This document shows positions 1 to 7,744 of a stretch of 64,000 nucleotides of DNA, in pieces. Made by a program: the position numbers and the translations under genes. The stretch covers positions 1 to 64,000 of the forward strand of contig CAKTKU010000005.1 in the NCBI GenBank assembly GCA_934572335.1, in the 5' to 3' direction. Origin of the DNA: an uncultured Oscillospiraceae bacterium (GTDB lineage: Bacteria; Bacillota; Clostridia; Oscillospirales; Oscillospiraceae). Position 1 is the first letter of the stretch, and each line of letters starts with the position of its first letter. Below the pieces are notes generated by a model. It made no database searches, was not told the origin of the DNA, and saw only the letters and a program-made list of their open reading frames with translations.

Positions 1-750
1 GCAGTACGACTTTTGGAACGAATAAAGCATTATTTCACAAACGATCGCATTACGTTTGTGTTTTCAATTAATATTAGCGAATTACAACACACGATAAAAC
101 AGTACTATGGATCCGACTTCGATGCATTCCGATATTTAGATCGGTTCTTTGACTTGATGGTAGATTTGCCACCTGCAAATATGGACGGACCATATTCTGG
201 AATGGGCGCAAATAGCAATTCCATTGTATATGAGCGAGTCTGCAAAGCTGTGATAATGGCGAACGAATTCTCTATACGCGAGTCTGCAAGGTTTTATAGA
301 CTAGCGAAAACGGCAATGTATAAGTATCTGAATAGTGAAGTTGGCATAATCATGTTTCCGGAGGACCTTGCAAACCGATTTTGCCTGTTGTATATTTTGC
401 CAATCATGCTTGGATTAAAAATTAGCGATCAGACAGCATACCAAGAGTTTGGTCATGGTAAAAATTCATCCCCATTATATCACGTGCTGAGTAATAGAAT
501 AATCCCAGTTTCATCATTATCAAATACTCTTAAGGGTAGTGAAACTTTTAATCCCAGAATGGTATCCGACACAGTAAAACTTGTTAATCTAAAAGAAAGA
601 CTCGATGAAGTTTATAATGCAGTATTTGTCCATCAGTATAAAGAGGAAGATGAAGTCATTTTGGGACGCTTGTGTTTTTGCCAAGCGAATAAAACCAGTT
701 TACTGAATGCTGCTAGTTTATTATCAGACTATGCGGATTACGAAAATTGA
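1..750 (+). CDS. KAP-family P-loop NTPase, C-terminal part (5' end outside window)
   Basis: The frame is open to base 1, so the gene is cut by the window edge; the TTG at 13 is probably not the start. The first residues (VRLLERIKHYF, then FVFSINISELQHTIKQYYG and DFDAFRYLDRFFDL) match the stretch that follows the Walker B motif in KAP NTPases, where the chain continues into a sensor-like helix and a conserved aromatic/Asp segment. The P-loop and Walker B would lie upstream. KAP NTPases are often membrane-linked and occur in defence or mobile islands; the role here is unknown. Base composition is clearly A+T-richer than the rest of the window, which suggests acquired DNA. Confidence 0.75.
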   Translation, partial: AVRLLERIKHYFTNDRITFVFSINISELQHTIKQYYGSDFDAFRYLDRFFDLMVDLPPANMDGPYSGMGANSNSIVYERVCKAVIMANEFSIRESARFYRLAKTAMYKYLNSEVGIIMFPEDLANRFCLLYILPIMLGLKISDQTAYQEFGHGKNSSPLYHVLSNRIIPVSSLSNTLKGSETFNPRMVSDTVKLVNLKERLDEVYNAVFVHQYKEEDEVILGRLCFCQANKTSLLNAASLLSDYADYEN

Positions 751-782
751 CAAGGAATTGCAATAAATGAAGTAGAAATCCT

Positions 783-801
783 TGTCCTCAAAATTGGCTG
801 A
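783..801 (+). repeat. 19-bp direct repeat, left copy
   Basis: TGTCCTCAAAATTGGCTGA is present here and again, base for base, at 2396-2414. The two copies bracket the 1.6-kb toxin-antitoxin segment and look like a duplicated target or attachment site. No integrase lies between them. Confidence 0.7.
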
Positions 802-1080
802 ATGAATCCCGCTTTTCGAACCTTTTTGCTGTGGAGCCTCATGAAACCGCAGTTGCCCGAGCGCAAACACCAGCTTGAACTGGATGACGTCAGACAGGCC
901 GTGGATATCCGACGTCTAGAGGAAGTAAACGCCGAAAAAGATACGCTCTTTCCTTTATACCTTTCCGTGGACTTTGTACAACGACGCCTTTATGTAGTGA
1001 AGACCGAGATAGATGGGCTGTCCGTCTCTGATTCCAAAAGAGCGCCTTCGGTATTGACTGTGGACGTTGAAAGAAAATAA
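802..1080 (+). CDS. Hypothetical protein, 92 aa, doubtful
   Basis: The open frame begins directly behind the left direct repeat and lacks a Shine-Dalgarno sequence. The predicted protein is charged, with no signal peptide, membrane segment or motif that I recognise. It may be the remnant of a gene truncated when the repeat-flanked segment was formed, or a chance frame. It is listed because it is the only sizeable frame in the 400 bases between the KAP gene and the toxin-antitoxin pair. Confidence 0.25.
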   Translation: MNPAFRTFLLWSLMKPQLPERKHQLELDDVRQAVDIRRLEEVNAEKDTLFPLYLSVDFVQRRLYVVKTEIDGLSVSDSKRAPSVLTVDVERK

Positions 1081-1108
1081 ACTTTTTAAAATTTTTCTCT
1101 TGAAGTAC

Positions 1109-1137
1109 TTGAAAAAATTACTTTTATGTAATATCAT
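1109..1137 (+). promoter_or_regulatory. Sigma-A-like promoter of the toxin-antitoxin operon
   Basis: TTGAAA, 17-bp spacer, TATCAT, lying 20 bp upstream of the toxin ATG at 1158. The antitoxin's XRE domain probably autoregulates here (inference). Confidence 0.55.
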
Positions 1138-1157
1138 TTGCGTAACGGGGGCATAGT

Positions 1158-1568
1158 ATGAATAAAGATGATACACTCAGCTATTTAGTCCGTTATCTCT
1201 GCGGCTTTTTGTATCACGAGAGTTTGATTGAGGAACTTTTGAAGATTATTGCCGTTTCAGGGGCTGAATTGCAATTCTTTAAGTTGCTCCTTGTTCGGCT
1301 GCGGCAATTGTCGTCGCTTGGCATTGAAGCTGTCAGGCTCAGAGAGTTTGAAAAGATTGGTTCCGGGCTATACAGTATGCACTTTGCTGGAACGAACTTC
1401 AACATTCGGATTCTCTACGCATTTATGCCGGATGGCCGTCCAGTACTCTTGATTCCGTTTTATGAGAGAGCTGGAAAACGTAATACCGATTACACTCCAT
1501 ACATAGAGCCGGCACTTTTCCGGCTCGCCACATTGAAGGAGGAATATGAAAATGGCTTCAAAAAATGA
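1158..1568 (+). CDS. Type II toxin, RelE/HigB (phage Gp49-like) family
   Basis: This 136-residue protein has the fold signature of Gp49-like/HigB RNases: a helical N-terminal part (about 1-60), then a strand-rich core reading GSGLYSMHFAGTNFNIRILYA, a PVLLIPFYERAGK strand-turn and a C-terminal helix (LFRLATLKEEYENG). Family members cleave ribosome-bound mRNA. GGGGG lies 6 nt before the ATG. The next gene is an XRE-type antitoxin whose start overlaps this frame, giving the toxin-first order typical of higBA. Function is inferred from family and context; the toxin appears intact. Confidence 0.8.
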   Translation: MNKDDTLSYLVRYLCGFLYHESLIEELLKIIAVSGAELQFFKLLLVRLRQLSSLGIEAVRLREFEKIGSGLYSMHFAGTNFNIRILYAFMPDGRPVLLIPFYERAGKRNTDYTPYIEPALFRLATLKEEYENGFKK

Positions 1569-1968
1569 TATGCGTACTTTCGTCTCTTCTTTTGCAGACG
1601 GTCTTGATGATAAGGCGTTTGCATTGGCGACGCTTCAAGCAATGATCGCCGCCGAAATTTCCATGAGACGGCAGGAACTTAATCTCAGTCAGAAAGAGCT
1701 TGCTGCGATGCTCGGTGTGTCGCAGGGGCTTGTCTCCCGTTGGGAAAAAGGGGATGCAAATTTTACGCTTTCTACACTTGTTGCGATCGCTTCTGTCCTC
1801 AATCTTGAGCTTCAGTCTCCTATCCAGCCTACCCCGATAAAGCATTACCCATCTGGTGGAAGTAACATTTATCAGTTCAATCCGTCCGGTTGGCGCAGCG
1901 CTTCCTTCTCCAAAGATATGTCCACTGTTACCGCTGTGGAAGCTGATACCGAATTAAAAGAAATGTGA
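1552..1968 (+). CDS. XRE-family antitoxin (HigA-like)
   Basis: A helix-turn-helix lies at about residues 38-92 (RRQELNLSQKELAAMLGVSQ followed by GLVSRWEKGD), the classic Cro/C1 fold, with a flexible Ser/Thr-rich tail that probably wraps the toxin. The frame has ATGs at 1546 and 1552. AAGGAGG at 1536-1542 is only 3 nt from the first but 9 nt from the second, so 1552 is preferred. The start lies inside the toxin gene, indicating translational coupling. It should neutralise the upstream toxin and repress the operon promoter. Confidence 0.8.
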   Translation: MASKNDMRTFVSSFADGLDDKAFALATLQAMIAAEISMRRQELNLSQKELAAMLGVSQGLVSRWEKGDANFTLSTLVAIASVLNLELQSPIQPTPIKHYPSGGSNIYQFNPSGWRSASFSKDMSTVTAVEADTELKEM

Positions 1969-1978
1969 GGTGTGAAGT

Positions 1979-2182
1979 ATGCTTAATTATTCAAATGCGT
2001 TCTCTTTCTCCGTCGACAGCAAGAAGAATGAGTTTGTCCTTTCATTCAAGCAGCGTTACCCGATTCTTAACGAGGATGGTGCTGTTGCGTCCATCCAAAA
2101 TGAAACCGTTGCCACCGTAGTTCTTAACCGGGACGGACTGGATGCGCTTCGTGAGCTGCTCAATACCGATGCTGGTGATTAA
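1979..2182 (+). CDS. Small hypothetical protein downstream of the toxin-antitoxin pair
   Basis: A 67-residue soluble protein with alternating beta-like segments (FSFSVDSKKNEFVLSFKQRY) and a short C-terminal helix (DGLDALRELLN). It sits 10 bp after the antitoxin with a GAGGTG ribosome binding site and is very likely co-transcribed. Not recognised; small third genes of this kind recur behind higBA-type pairs but their role is unclear. Confidence 0.55.
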   Translation: MLNYSNAFSFSVDSKKNEFVLSFKQRYPILNEDGAVASIQNETVATVVLNRDGLDALRELLNTDAGD

Positions 2183-2287
2183 GGCGACTGACGCAATAGT
2201 CCTGCATTTAAAGCAGAGCTTCAAGAAGTCGTTGACATGATGCGTGAGAATGTCCTGAAGATCTGTCGGTTAGCAAAAAAGAAATTA

Positions 2288-2316
2288 TTTACTTTTCTCT
2301 TCTTATCTGATATAAT
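2288..2316 (+). promoter_or_regulatory. Promoter TTTACT-N17-TATAAT with no gene behind it
   Basis: A near-consensus sigma-A promoter. Reading onward, the first clear signal is the intrinsic terminator at 2426-2460 and no ribosome binding site precedes any ATG, so a short non-coding transcript is the simplest product. Confidence 0.55.
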
Positions 2317-2395
2317 AAACCTACAATAATGTTAGGCAAAAACAATTGCCATCCATTGAGGGCATCCGGAATGAAATCAAACAATGATTTTCATC

Positions 2396-2414
2396 TGTCC
2401 TCAAAATTGGCTGA
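2396..2414 (+). repeat. 19-bp direct repeat, right copy
   Basis: Exact copy of 783-801. Composition changes from A+T-rich accessory DNA to G+C-rich chromosomal DNA directly downstream, so this marks a likely island boundary. Confidence 0.7.
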
Positions 2415-2425
2415 CCATGCCATCG

Positions 2426-2460
2426 TCGTCGCGGACTGAGTATGTCCGCGACGATTTTTT
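2426..2460 (+). terminator. Intrinsic terminator
   Basis: An 11-bp perfect stem (TCGTCGCGGAC with GTCCGCGACGA), a 7-nt loop and six T residues. Confidence 0.85.
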
Positions 2461-2538
2461 ATGCTCTGTATCAAAAATCATCTCTCACTGTACGTCATAG
2501 ATAGAACACACAGGTGGTTTTTCCCTCAAATCTGGCTA

Positions 2539-2567
2539 TTGACTTGCGGCGGTGCAGGATTTATACT
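2539..2567 (+). promoter_or_regulatory. Promoter of the EamA-transporter/csaA unit
   Basis: TTGACT, 17-bp spacer, TATACT, 53 bp before the transporter start at 2621. Confidence 0.7.
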
Positions 2568-2620
2568 TATTTATTATTTTTTGTTGTTATTAAACACGCC
2601 GGTCACGCAAGGAGCCATCA

Positions 2621-3499
2621 ATGAAAAAAAATCGCCATCAGTCAATTTTCGCGCTGCTCGCCGCAATCATATGGGGCGCGGCTTTCTCCGCGCAGAGCGT
2701 CTGCGCGCAGTATCTCGGTCCGCTCACGATAACGGCGCTGCGTTCGCTCATCGCGTTTTTGGTGCTGTTCGCCGTCTGCCTGCTGCGCCGAAAGTCTGAC
2801 CGCGGGACACGGCGCGACATCATCATCGGCAGCATCGTCTGCGGCACGGCGCTGTTTGCCGCGTCCAATATGCAGCAGCTGGCGCTCAACATGGGCGCGT
2901 CCGCCGGAAAGGCCGGTTTCATCACAGCGCTGTACATCGTGCTCGTGCCTATCGGGCAGGTGTTCTTCAAGCAGAAGATAACCCCCCGGCACTGGCTCGC
3001 TGTTGCCGTCGCGGTCGCGGGCATGTATTTCCTGTGCATTACCGGCGGCTTCTCCATCTCCCCCAGTGACCTGTACCTGCTGCTGTGCGCGTTTCTCTTC
3101 GCCGTGCAGATTCTCGCTGTCGACCGGTTCAGCGCGCGCGTTGACGGGCTTGTGCTCAGTTGCGGGATGTTCCTCGTCGTCGCGGTGCTGTCGTCGCTCT
3201 TCGCGCTGCCGCTGGAGACGATAACGCTCGGCAATATCGCGGCGTGCATATGGCCGCTGCTGTACATCGCGGTGTTTTCCAGCTGCCTCGGCTACACATT
3301 CCAGATACTCGCCCAGAAGGACGGCAACCCGGCGGTCGTCTCGCTGCTGATGAGCCTTGAATCGCTCTTCGCCGCGGTGTTCGGCGCGCTGCTGCTCGGC
3401 GAGCGCATGAGCACGCACGAGCTCATCGGCTGCGCGCTCATGATAGCGGCGATCGTCGTCGCGGAGCTGCCCGCAAAGCGGGGCAAAGCAAAAAACTAA
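2621..3499 (+). CDS. EamA-family (DMT) metabolite exporter
   Basis: 292 residues with about ten hydrophobic helices arranged as two EamA repeats (about 9-140 and 148-284). The N-terminal LAAIIWGAAFSAQ and the IALRSL/ALRSLIAF-type helix after it are typical of drug/metabolite transporters, as is the C-terminal LMSLESLFAAVFGALLLGE motif followed by a basic tail. Length is normal for the family. The substrate cannot be read from sequence; relatives export amino acids, nucleobases or other metabolites. AAGGAG precedes the ATG and csaA follows 25 bp downstream. Confidence 0.85.
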   Translation: MKKNRHQSIFALLAAIIWGAAFSAQSVCAQYLGPLTITALRSLIAFLVLFAVCLLRRKSDRGTRRDIIIGSIVCGTALFAASNMQQLALNMGASAGKAGFITALYIVLVPIGQVFFKQKITPRHWLAVAVAVAGMYFLCITGGFSISPSDLYLLLCAFLFAVQILAVDRFSARVDGLVLSCGMFLVVAVLSSLFALPLETITLGNIAACIWPLLYIAVFSSCLGYTFQILAQKDGNPAVVSLLMSLESLFAAVFGALLLGERMSTHELIGCALMIAAIVVAELPAKRGKAKN

Positions 3500-3524
3500 A
3501 TCTAACACGAAAGGATAAAATACC

Positions 3525-3854
3525 ATGGCTGTTTTTGATGATTTCATGAAGCTGGACATTCGCGTCGGCACTATTGCGGAGGCCAAGGTCTTTGCGAAGG
3601 CGCGGAAGCCCGCGTATCAGCTCGCTGTTGACTTCGGCGAGGAGATCGGCGTGAAGCGCTCCTCGGCGCAGATCACGGATCACTACAAGCCGGAGGAGCT
3701 TGTCGGCAAGCAGGTGCTCGCCGTGGTCAACTTCCCGCCGCGGCAGATTGCCGACTTCATGTCAGAAGTTCTCGTGCTGGGCACATACAGCGAGGGCGGC
3801 GTTGTGCTGATAACGCCGGACAAGCCGGTCAAAAACGGGGATAAGCTTGGATAA
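3525..3854 (+). CDS. csaA: CsaA-type tRNA-binding chaperone-like protein
   Basis: The whole 109-residue protein is one OB-fold tRNA-binding domain of the CsaA type: the opening DFMKLDIRVGTI, then the AYQLAVDFG, KRSSAQIT and GKQVLAVVNFPPRQIA segments, and the closing LITPDKPVKNGDKLG. CsaA dimers bind tRNA-like structures and have been linked to protein export in Bacillus. It follows the EamA gene closely and is followed by a strong terminator, so the two form one transcription unit. Confidence 0.9.
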   Translation: MAVFDDFMKLDIRVGTIAEAKVFAKARKPAYQLAVDFGEEIGVKRSSAQITDHYKPEELVGKQVLAVVNFPPRQIADFMSEVLVLGTYSEGGVVLITPDKPVKNGDKLG

Positions 3855-3861
3855 AAGTATC

Positions 3862-3900
3862 ATCGCCGCGGGGTCTGACCCCGCGGCGATTTTGATTTTT
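3862..3900. terminator. Terminator between csaA and the convergent permease gene
   Basis: A perfect 12-bp stem (ATCGCCGCGGGG with its complement), a 5-nt loop, then TTTGATTTTT on the + strand. It probably also serves the minus-strand gene ending at 3899. Confidence 0.85.
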
Positions 3901-5083
3901 ACCTCACATCTTTTTTATTCATGAACTCCAGATAAAGGCTATACAGCACCGCACAGACAGGGACGCTCAAGAGCATTCCCAAAACACCGAACGCCCCGCC
4001 CCCGACCGTGACAGCCATCAAAACCAGAAGCCCCGGAAGTCCAACGGATTTGCCAACGACCTTCGGGTAAATAAGATTTCCCTCCACCTGCTGCAAAACA
4101 AGCAGGAAAACAACGAACCACACAGCCTTGATCGGTTCTGCAAGCATGATGAGAAACGCGCCAAGTCCGCCGCCGAGCCATGCGCCGAAAATGGGCACAA
4201 GCGCGGTGACAGCGACAAAAGCGGAGACCGCACCGGCATAAGGGATATTCAAAATCAGCATTCCTGCAAAGCACAGGACACCGATAATAACCGCTTCAGT
4301 CAGCTGTCCGCTGACAAAGTTTGTGAAGGTCTGATTCGTCAACGCGGCAATGCTGAGGAGGCGCTGCGCTTTCTCTCGCGGAAGCACCGTCGTGATCAGC
4401 TTTTTCATGTGCGCCGCAACCACTTCCTTTCTTGCGAGGAGGTACAGCGCAAAAACAAACGCCAGAAGCACATCGACCAATCCAGAAAGGATAGACGTTG
4501 CCGCGCCCCATGTTACCGTGATTATCCCGCTCCCCTCGTCGTTGATAAAAGCAGTGATCCTCTCGACAAGCAAATCGGCGTTGATCGCGTAATCCGGCAA
4601 AACGATGTTGTATTTCGCGGCAAAACGAACGGTGTCGTCCCACCAGCGCCCGATCTCATCGGCATATGCTGGGAGATTGCGGATAAACTCGTCGCTGGAT
4701 TCTCTCAGACTCGGAAGCATCATAAACACCACGGCAAACAAAAAGCCGAGCACAAGTATAGCACTCAAGGTGAGGCACACCGGTCTTGCGAGCTTCGCGG
4801 GCGCTTTTCGGCACAGCTTCCGCCAGCATTGTTCTAACGGCTGGAGAACCACATTGATCAGAAATGCTATGCCTCCGCCGACAAGGAACGGCGAAAACAG
4901 CGCCAGCACCCTGCGGATGGCACCGAAAACCACGTCAAGATTCATCAGCGCCCACGTAAACAGCGCAAGCAGCATCAGCACGCGGAATATGTAACGAACG
5001 CTGGTTTTATCAAGAGCTATGACCTCCCGCTCCGCGGGAATGCCGCTTTTACTGTTGTCCGCACTTTGTGTTCTTTTCGCCAT
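3899..5083 (-). CDS. AI-2E family (PerM/YtvI-like) membrane permease
   Basis: 394 residues with about seven or eight transmembrane helices: a pair near 30-85, a long extracytoplasmic region at about 115-200, then a hydrophobic C-terminal bundle with the family signature FVSGQLTEAVIIGVLCFAGM and the PIFGAWLGGGLGAFLI / EGNLIYPKVVGKSVGL segments. These are hallmarks of the former UPF0118 family, whose members have been linked to AI-2 export or Na+/H+ antiport. The start has GGAGGT just upstream. It lies 15 bp behind the CNNM gene, in one operon. Confidence 0.88.
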   Translation of the reverse strand: MAKRTQSADNSKSGIPAEREVIALDKTSVRYIFRVLMLLALFTWALMNLDVVFGAIRRVLALFSPFLVGGGIAFLINVVLQPLEQCWRKLCRKAPAKLARPVCLTLSAILVLGFLFAVVFMMLPSLRESSDEFIRNLPAYADEIGRWWDDTVRFAAKYNIVLPDYAINADLLVERITAFINDEGSGIITVTWGAATSILSGLVDVLLAFVFALYLLARKEVVAAHMKKLITTVLPREKAQRLLSIAALTNQTFTNFVSGQLTEAVIIGVLCFAGMLILNIPYAGAVSAFVAVTALVPIFGAWLGGGLGAFLIMLAEPIKAVWFVVFLLVLQQVEGNLIYPKVVGKSVGLPGLLVLMAVTVGGGAFGVLGMLLSVPVCAVLYSLYLEFMNKKDVR

Positions 5084-5098
5084 AATACCTCCATGCCA

Positions 5099-6349
5099 TT
5101 ATTGGGCACATTCTGGGATTGCATCGCGTTGCCTGACGGTGATGTACGACGCCCTGTAAGCATTCAATTCAGAAACAGTGATCTCCAGATCGCCGACTGC
5201 AAAGGATTCGCCCTTTTGCGGAATTTTGTTCAAACGCTCCATGATCCAGCTGCCCACAGAAACACTGTCAGACTCCAGCTTGACATTAAAGAAGTCCATG
5301 AAATCTTCCAAGCTGACAGAGCAGTCGACACGATAGACGTTTTCGCTCAGCTTCTCAAAATCCTCCTCCACCTCATCGTGTTCATCCCATATCTCGCCAA
5401 CAAGCTCTTCCAATATATCCTCCATCGTGACAATACCGAGCGTTCCGCCAAAATCGTCGACAACGACGGCAATATGTGACTTTTTATGTTGGAGCATTTT
5501 CAGAACGTCTCGAATCTTCGTATGCTGATAAACAAACAGCGGCTCGGTCATGATCTCCACGATGGGCTGATCTGTCATCCTGCCGTTGATATAGAAGTCC
5601 TTCTGATGCAGAACACCGACGATTTGATCGATGCTGTTCCGATAGACCGGCAGACGGGAAAACCGGGACTGTGTAAAGGCTCTCGCGATATTTTCGTGGC
5701 TCTCGCTGATGTCTACCGCTTCCAGCTCTATACGGTGCGTAAGTATCTCCGCCGCCGTAAGGTCGCGGAACTCCAGCGCATTTCGCAGAAGTTCGCCTTC
5801 GTTTTCGTCAATACCTCCGTCCTGCTTGACATCCTCCATAAAAAGCAGCAGCTCTTCATGAGACATTTTTGCATCACCATCCGTCTTGATAAAGCGGGAA
5901 ACGAACCTTTTCCATTGTGAAAAGAGAAAATTAAGCGGCGTAAGCACCCATATCCAGAGCCGGATGAAAGGGGCGCTGAACAGTGCAAACCGTTCCGGCG
6001 CATCCTTGGCGATGCTCTTGGGTGTGATCTCGCCGAAAATCAGGACAACGACCGTCACAACGACCGTAGAGACCGTCGCGCCAATATCGCCGTAAAGCGC
6101 TACGAACAACAGCGTACCGATGGACGCGACGGTGATATTCACAATGTTGTTTCCGATCAGGATGGTAGAGATCAGCCTGTCATAGTCTCCGGCCAGCTTG
6201 AGTGCCAGCGCTGCCCGTTTATTCCCGTTTTCCGCAAGGACTTTCAGCCGTGTCTTGTTCAAGGACGAAAATGCCGTCTCTGTCGCGCTGAAATACGCGG
6301 ACATGGCAATGCAGACCGCCATTATAATAATACTTCCAATATGATTCAT
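5099..6349 (-). CDS. CNNM/CorC-family protein (DUF21-CBS-CorC_HlyC)
   Basis: Domains in order: a DUF21 membrane domain (about 1-195; AYFSATETAFSSLNKTRL and GNNIVNITVASIGT are diagnostic), a tandem CBS pair (about 210-325; DILEELVGEIWDEHD closes it) and a C-terminal CorC_HlyC domain (about 335-410). The architecture is that of the TlyC/CorC/YrkA hemolysin family, now viewed as Mg2+ transporters related to CNNM proteins. The 416-residue length is normal. Start supported by AAGGAG. Regulation is not visible; I saw no M-box riboswitch in the upstream 264 bases. Confidence 0.88.
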   Translation of the reverse strand: MNHIGSIIIMAVCIAMSAYFSATETAFSSLNKTRLKVLAENGNKRAALALKLAGDYDRLISTILIGNNIVNITVASIGTLLFVALYGDIGATVSTVVVTVVVLIFGEITPKSIAKDAPERFALFSAPFIRLWIWVLTPLNFLFSQWKRFVSRFIKTDGDAKMSHEELLLFMEDVKQDGGIDENEGELLRNALEFRDLTAAEILTHRIELEAVDISESHENIARAFTQSRFSRLPVYRNSIDQIVGVLHQKDFYINGRMTDQPIVEIMTEPLFVYQHTKIRDVLKMLQHKKSHIAVVVDDFGGTLGIVTMEDILEELVGEIWDEHDEVEEDFEKLSENVYRVDCSVSLEDFMDFFNVKLESDSVSVGSWIMERLNKIPQKGESFAVGDLEITVSELNAYRASYITVRQRDAIPECAQ

Positions 6350-6613
6350 ATTCAGCTCCTTTATTACTGTTCATAAAACTTCATGAAAAAAGACACACCT
6401 ATACCCTATACCGAAGCAATGGGCGTAGATATGCCGTATAAGAACAGATCATATAAGAGCAGTTATCTGTATCGTCGCTGCCGTCATATTCCACGAGAGA
6501 CTATTACTCCTTTCTTCGCGCCATATTTACCGCTCGCCATTCGCGCGGCTCACGGTATCGCGTATTATATTTTATGATAACATATTTGCGGGATATATGT
6601 TGTTAAGATATAA
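6350..6613. other. Divergent intergenic region
   Basis: 264 bases between the CNNM gene (leftward) and the histidine kinase (rightward). It is A+T-rich next to the kinase start (TATTATATTTTATGATAAC). A 64-codon frame inside has no coding character. Promoters for both units must be here, but I cannot fix them with confidence. Confidence 0.5.
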
Positions 6614-7744
6614 ATGCAAGCGATAAATTTTTCGTTAAGACAGTTTCCGCTGCTCATCGCGGCGCTGCTGCTCCTCCTCGGCGGGGGGATAGCGCTGTAC
6701 ATTCTCGAAACTAACTACCTGCCGCGGCTCGGGCTGAGCTTGCAGGAGATGCACATGACGCTGGAGCAGTACGAGGCGGCGCTGTCCGACTTTGAGGTTT
6801 TTTTGTGGATATACCTCGGCGCGGTGGGGACGGCGCTGCTGCTGACGATATTCTTCACGAACGTGTATCTCACGCGCTCGCTCTTCCGGCACATCTCCGA
6901 ACCGCTGGACGAGCTTGTGGCGGGGGTGGAGCGCATACAGCAGGGCGACCTTGACAGCCCCATCGCCTACACTGGCAGGGACGAATTCAAGGCGGTGTGC
7001 GACGCGGTCGACCTGATGGCGGCGAAGCTGAAGGCGGCGCTTGAGGATGAGCAGCGCCGCACGCAGAGCCGCAAGGAGCTGATCGCCGGGATGTCGCACG
7101 ACCTGAAAAGCCCGCTGACCTCCATACGCGCATACAGCGAGGCGCTGCGCGACGGCGTGGCGGCGACGCCGGAGCTGCGCCAGCGGTACATTGAGACAGT
7201 CTGCCGCAAGGAGCAGGAGATCGAAGGCATGGTCAACCGGCTCTTTGAGTTTTCAAAGCTTGATCTGAGCGAGCTGCCGCTCGATATGAACACGGTGGAC
7301 GCCAAGGCGACGGTCGACACCGTCGCCGCGGACTACACCGCCGCAACGGACATTGACACCGCTGCGCTTGCGGGGTACACTGTTCTCGCGGATGAGAGCC
7401 AGCTCAGGCGCATCGCGAAGAACATAATCGACAACGCCGTGAAATACTCCGGACGTGAGTGCGTGCGCATTGCGATAAGCGCGGCGGCGGAGGGCGGCGG
7501 CACGGTTACGCTGCGCTTTGCCGACGACGGCAGAGGCGTGGACGACGGGCAGCTTGACAAGCTCTTCGACGTATTCTACCGCGCCGACCCCGCGCGCGAG
7601 CGCGGCACGGAGGGCAGCGGGATAGGTCTCGCCGTGGTGCGGAAAGCGGCGGAGGCGATGGTCGGCAGCGCCGCGGCAGAGAAAAGCCCGCTCGGCGGAC
7701 TGTGCATATGCGTGACGCTGAAAAAAGGAGGCACGGACAAATGA
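6614..7744 (+). CDS. Sensor histidine kinase
   Basis: 376 residues: TM1 (about 12-31), a short extracytoplasmic loop (about 32-62), TM2 (63-82), HAMP (about 85-140), HisKA with the phosphoacceptor His162 in GMSHDLKSPL, and HATPase with the N box (IIDNAVKY, Asn274), G1 (DDGRG, 304-308) and G2 (GSGIGL, 334-339). All catalytic motifs are intact. The short loop is Glu-rich and suggests sensing at the membrane. The stop overlaps the start of the response regulator (ATGA-type overlap at 7741). It should phosphorylate that regulator, whose receiver is damaged in this sequence. Confidence 0.9.
   Translation: MQAINFSLRQFPLLIAALLLLLGGGIALYILETNYLPRLGLSLQEMHMTLEQYEAALSDFEVFLWIYLGAVGTALLLTIFFTNVYLTRSLFRHISEPLDELVAGVERIQQGDLDSPIAYTGRDEFKAVCDAVDLMAAKLKAALEDEQRRTQSRKELIAGMSHDLKSPLTSIRAYSEALRDGVAATPELRQRYIETVCRKEQEIEGMVNRLFEFSKLDLSELPLDMNTVDAKATVDTVAADYTAATDIDTAALAGYTVLADESQLRRIAKNIIDNAVKYSGRECVRIAISAAAEGGGTVTLRFADDGRGVDDGQLDKLFDVFYRADPARERGTEGSGIGLAVVRKAAEAMVGSAAAEKSPLGGLCICVTLKKGGTDK

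Larger units (their letters stand above)
2323..2460 (+). ncRNA. Candidate small RNA, about 135 nt
   Basis: Bounded by the promoter at 2288-2316 and the terminator at 2426-2460. It contains the right copy of the 19-bp repeat. A 36-codon frame (ATG near 2328, stop near 2438) runs through it but has no Shine-Dalgarno sequence. The first copy of the repeat lies about 350 nt upstream of the toxin start, so the RNA could in principle share sequence with a transcript entering there. Existence of the RNA is inferred from signals only. Confidence 0.4.

Noticed and set aside
2461..2799. A 112-codon frame overlapping the EamA gene start
   Set aside because: It begins inside the terminator/promoter region, lacks a ribosome binding site and runs out of frame into a clear transporter gene.
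6350..6613. M-box or Mn riboswitch before the CNNM gene
   Set aside because: No conserved helices recognisable; the region is short and A+T-rich.
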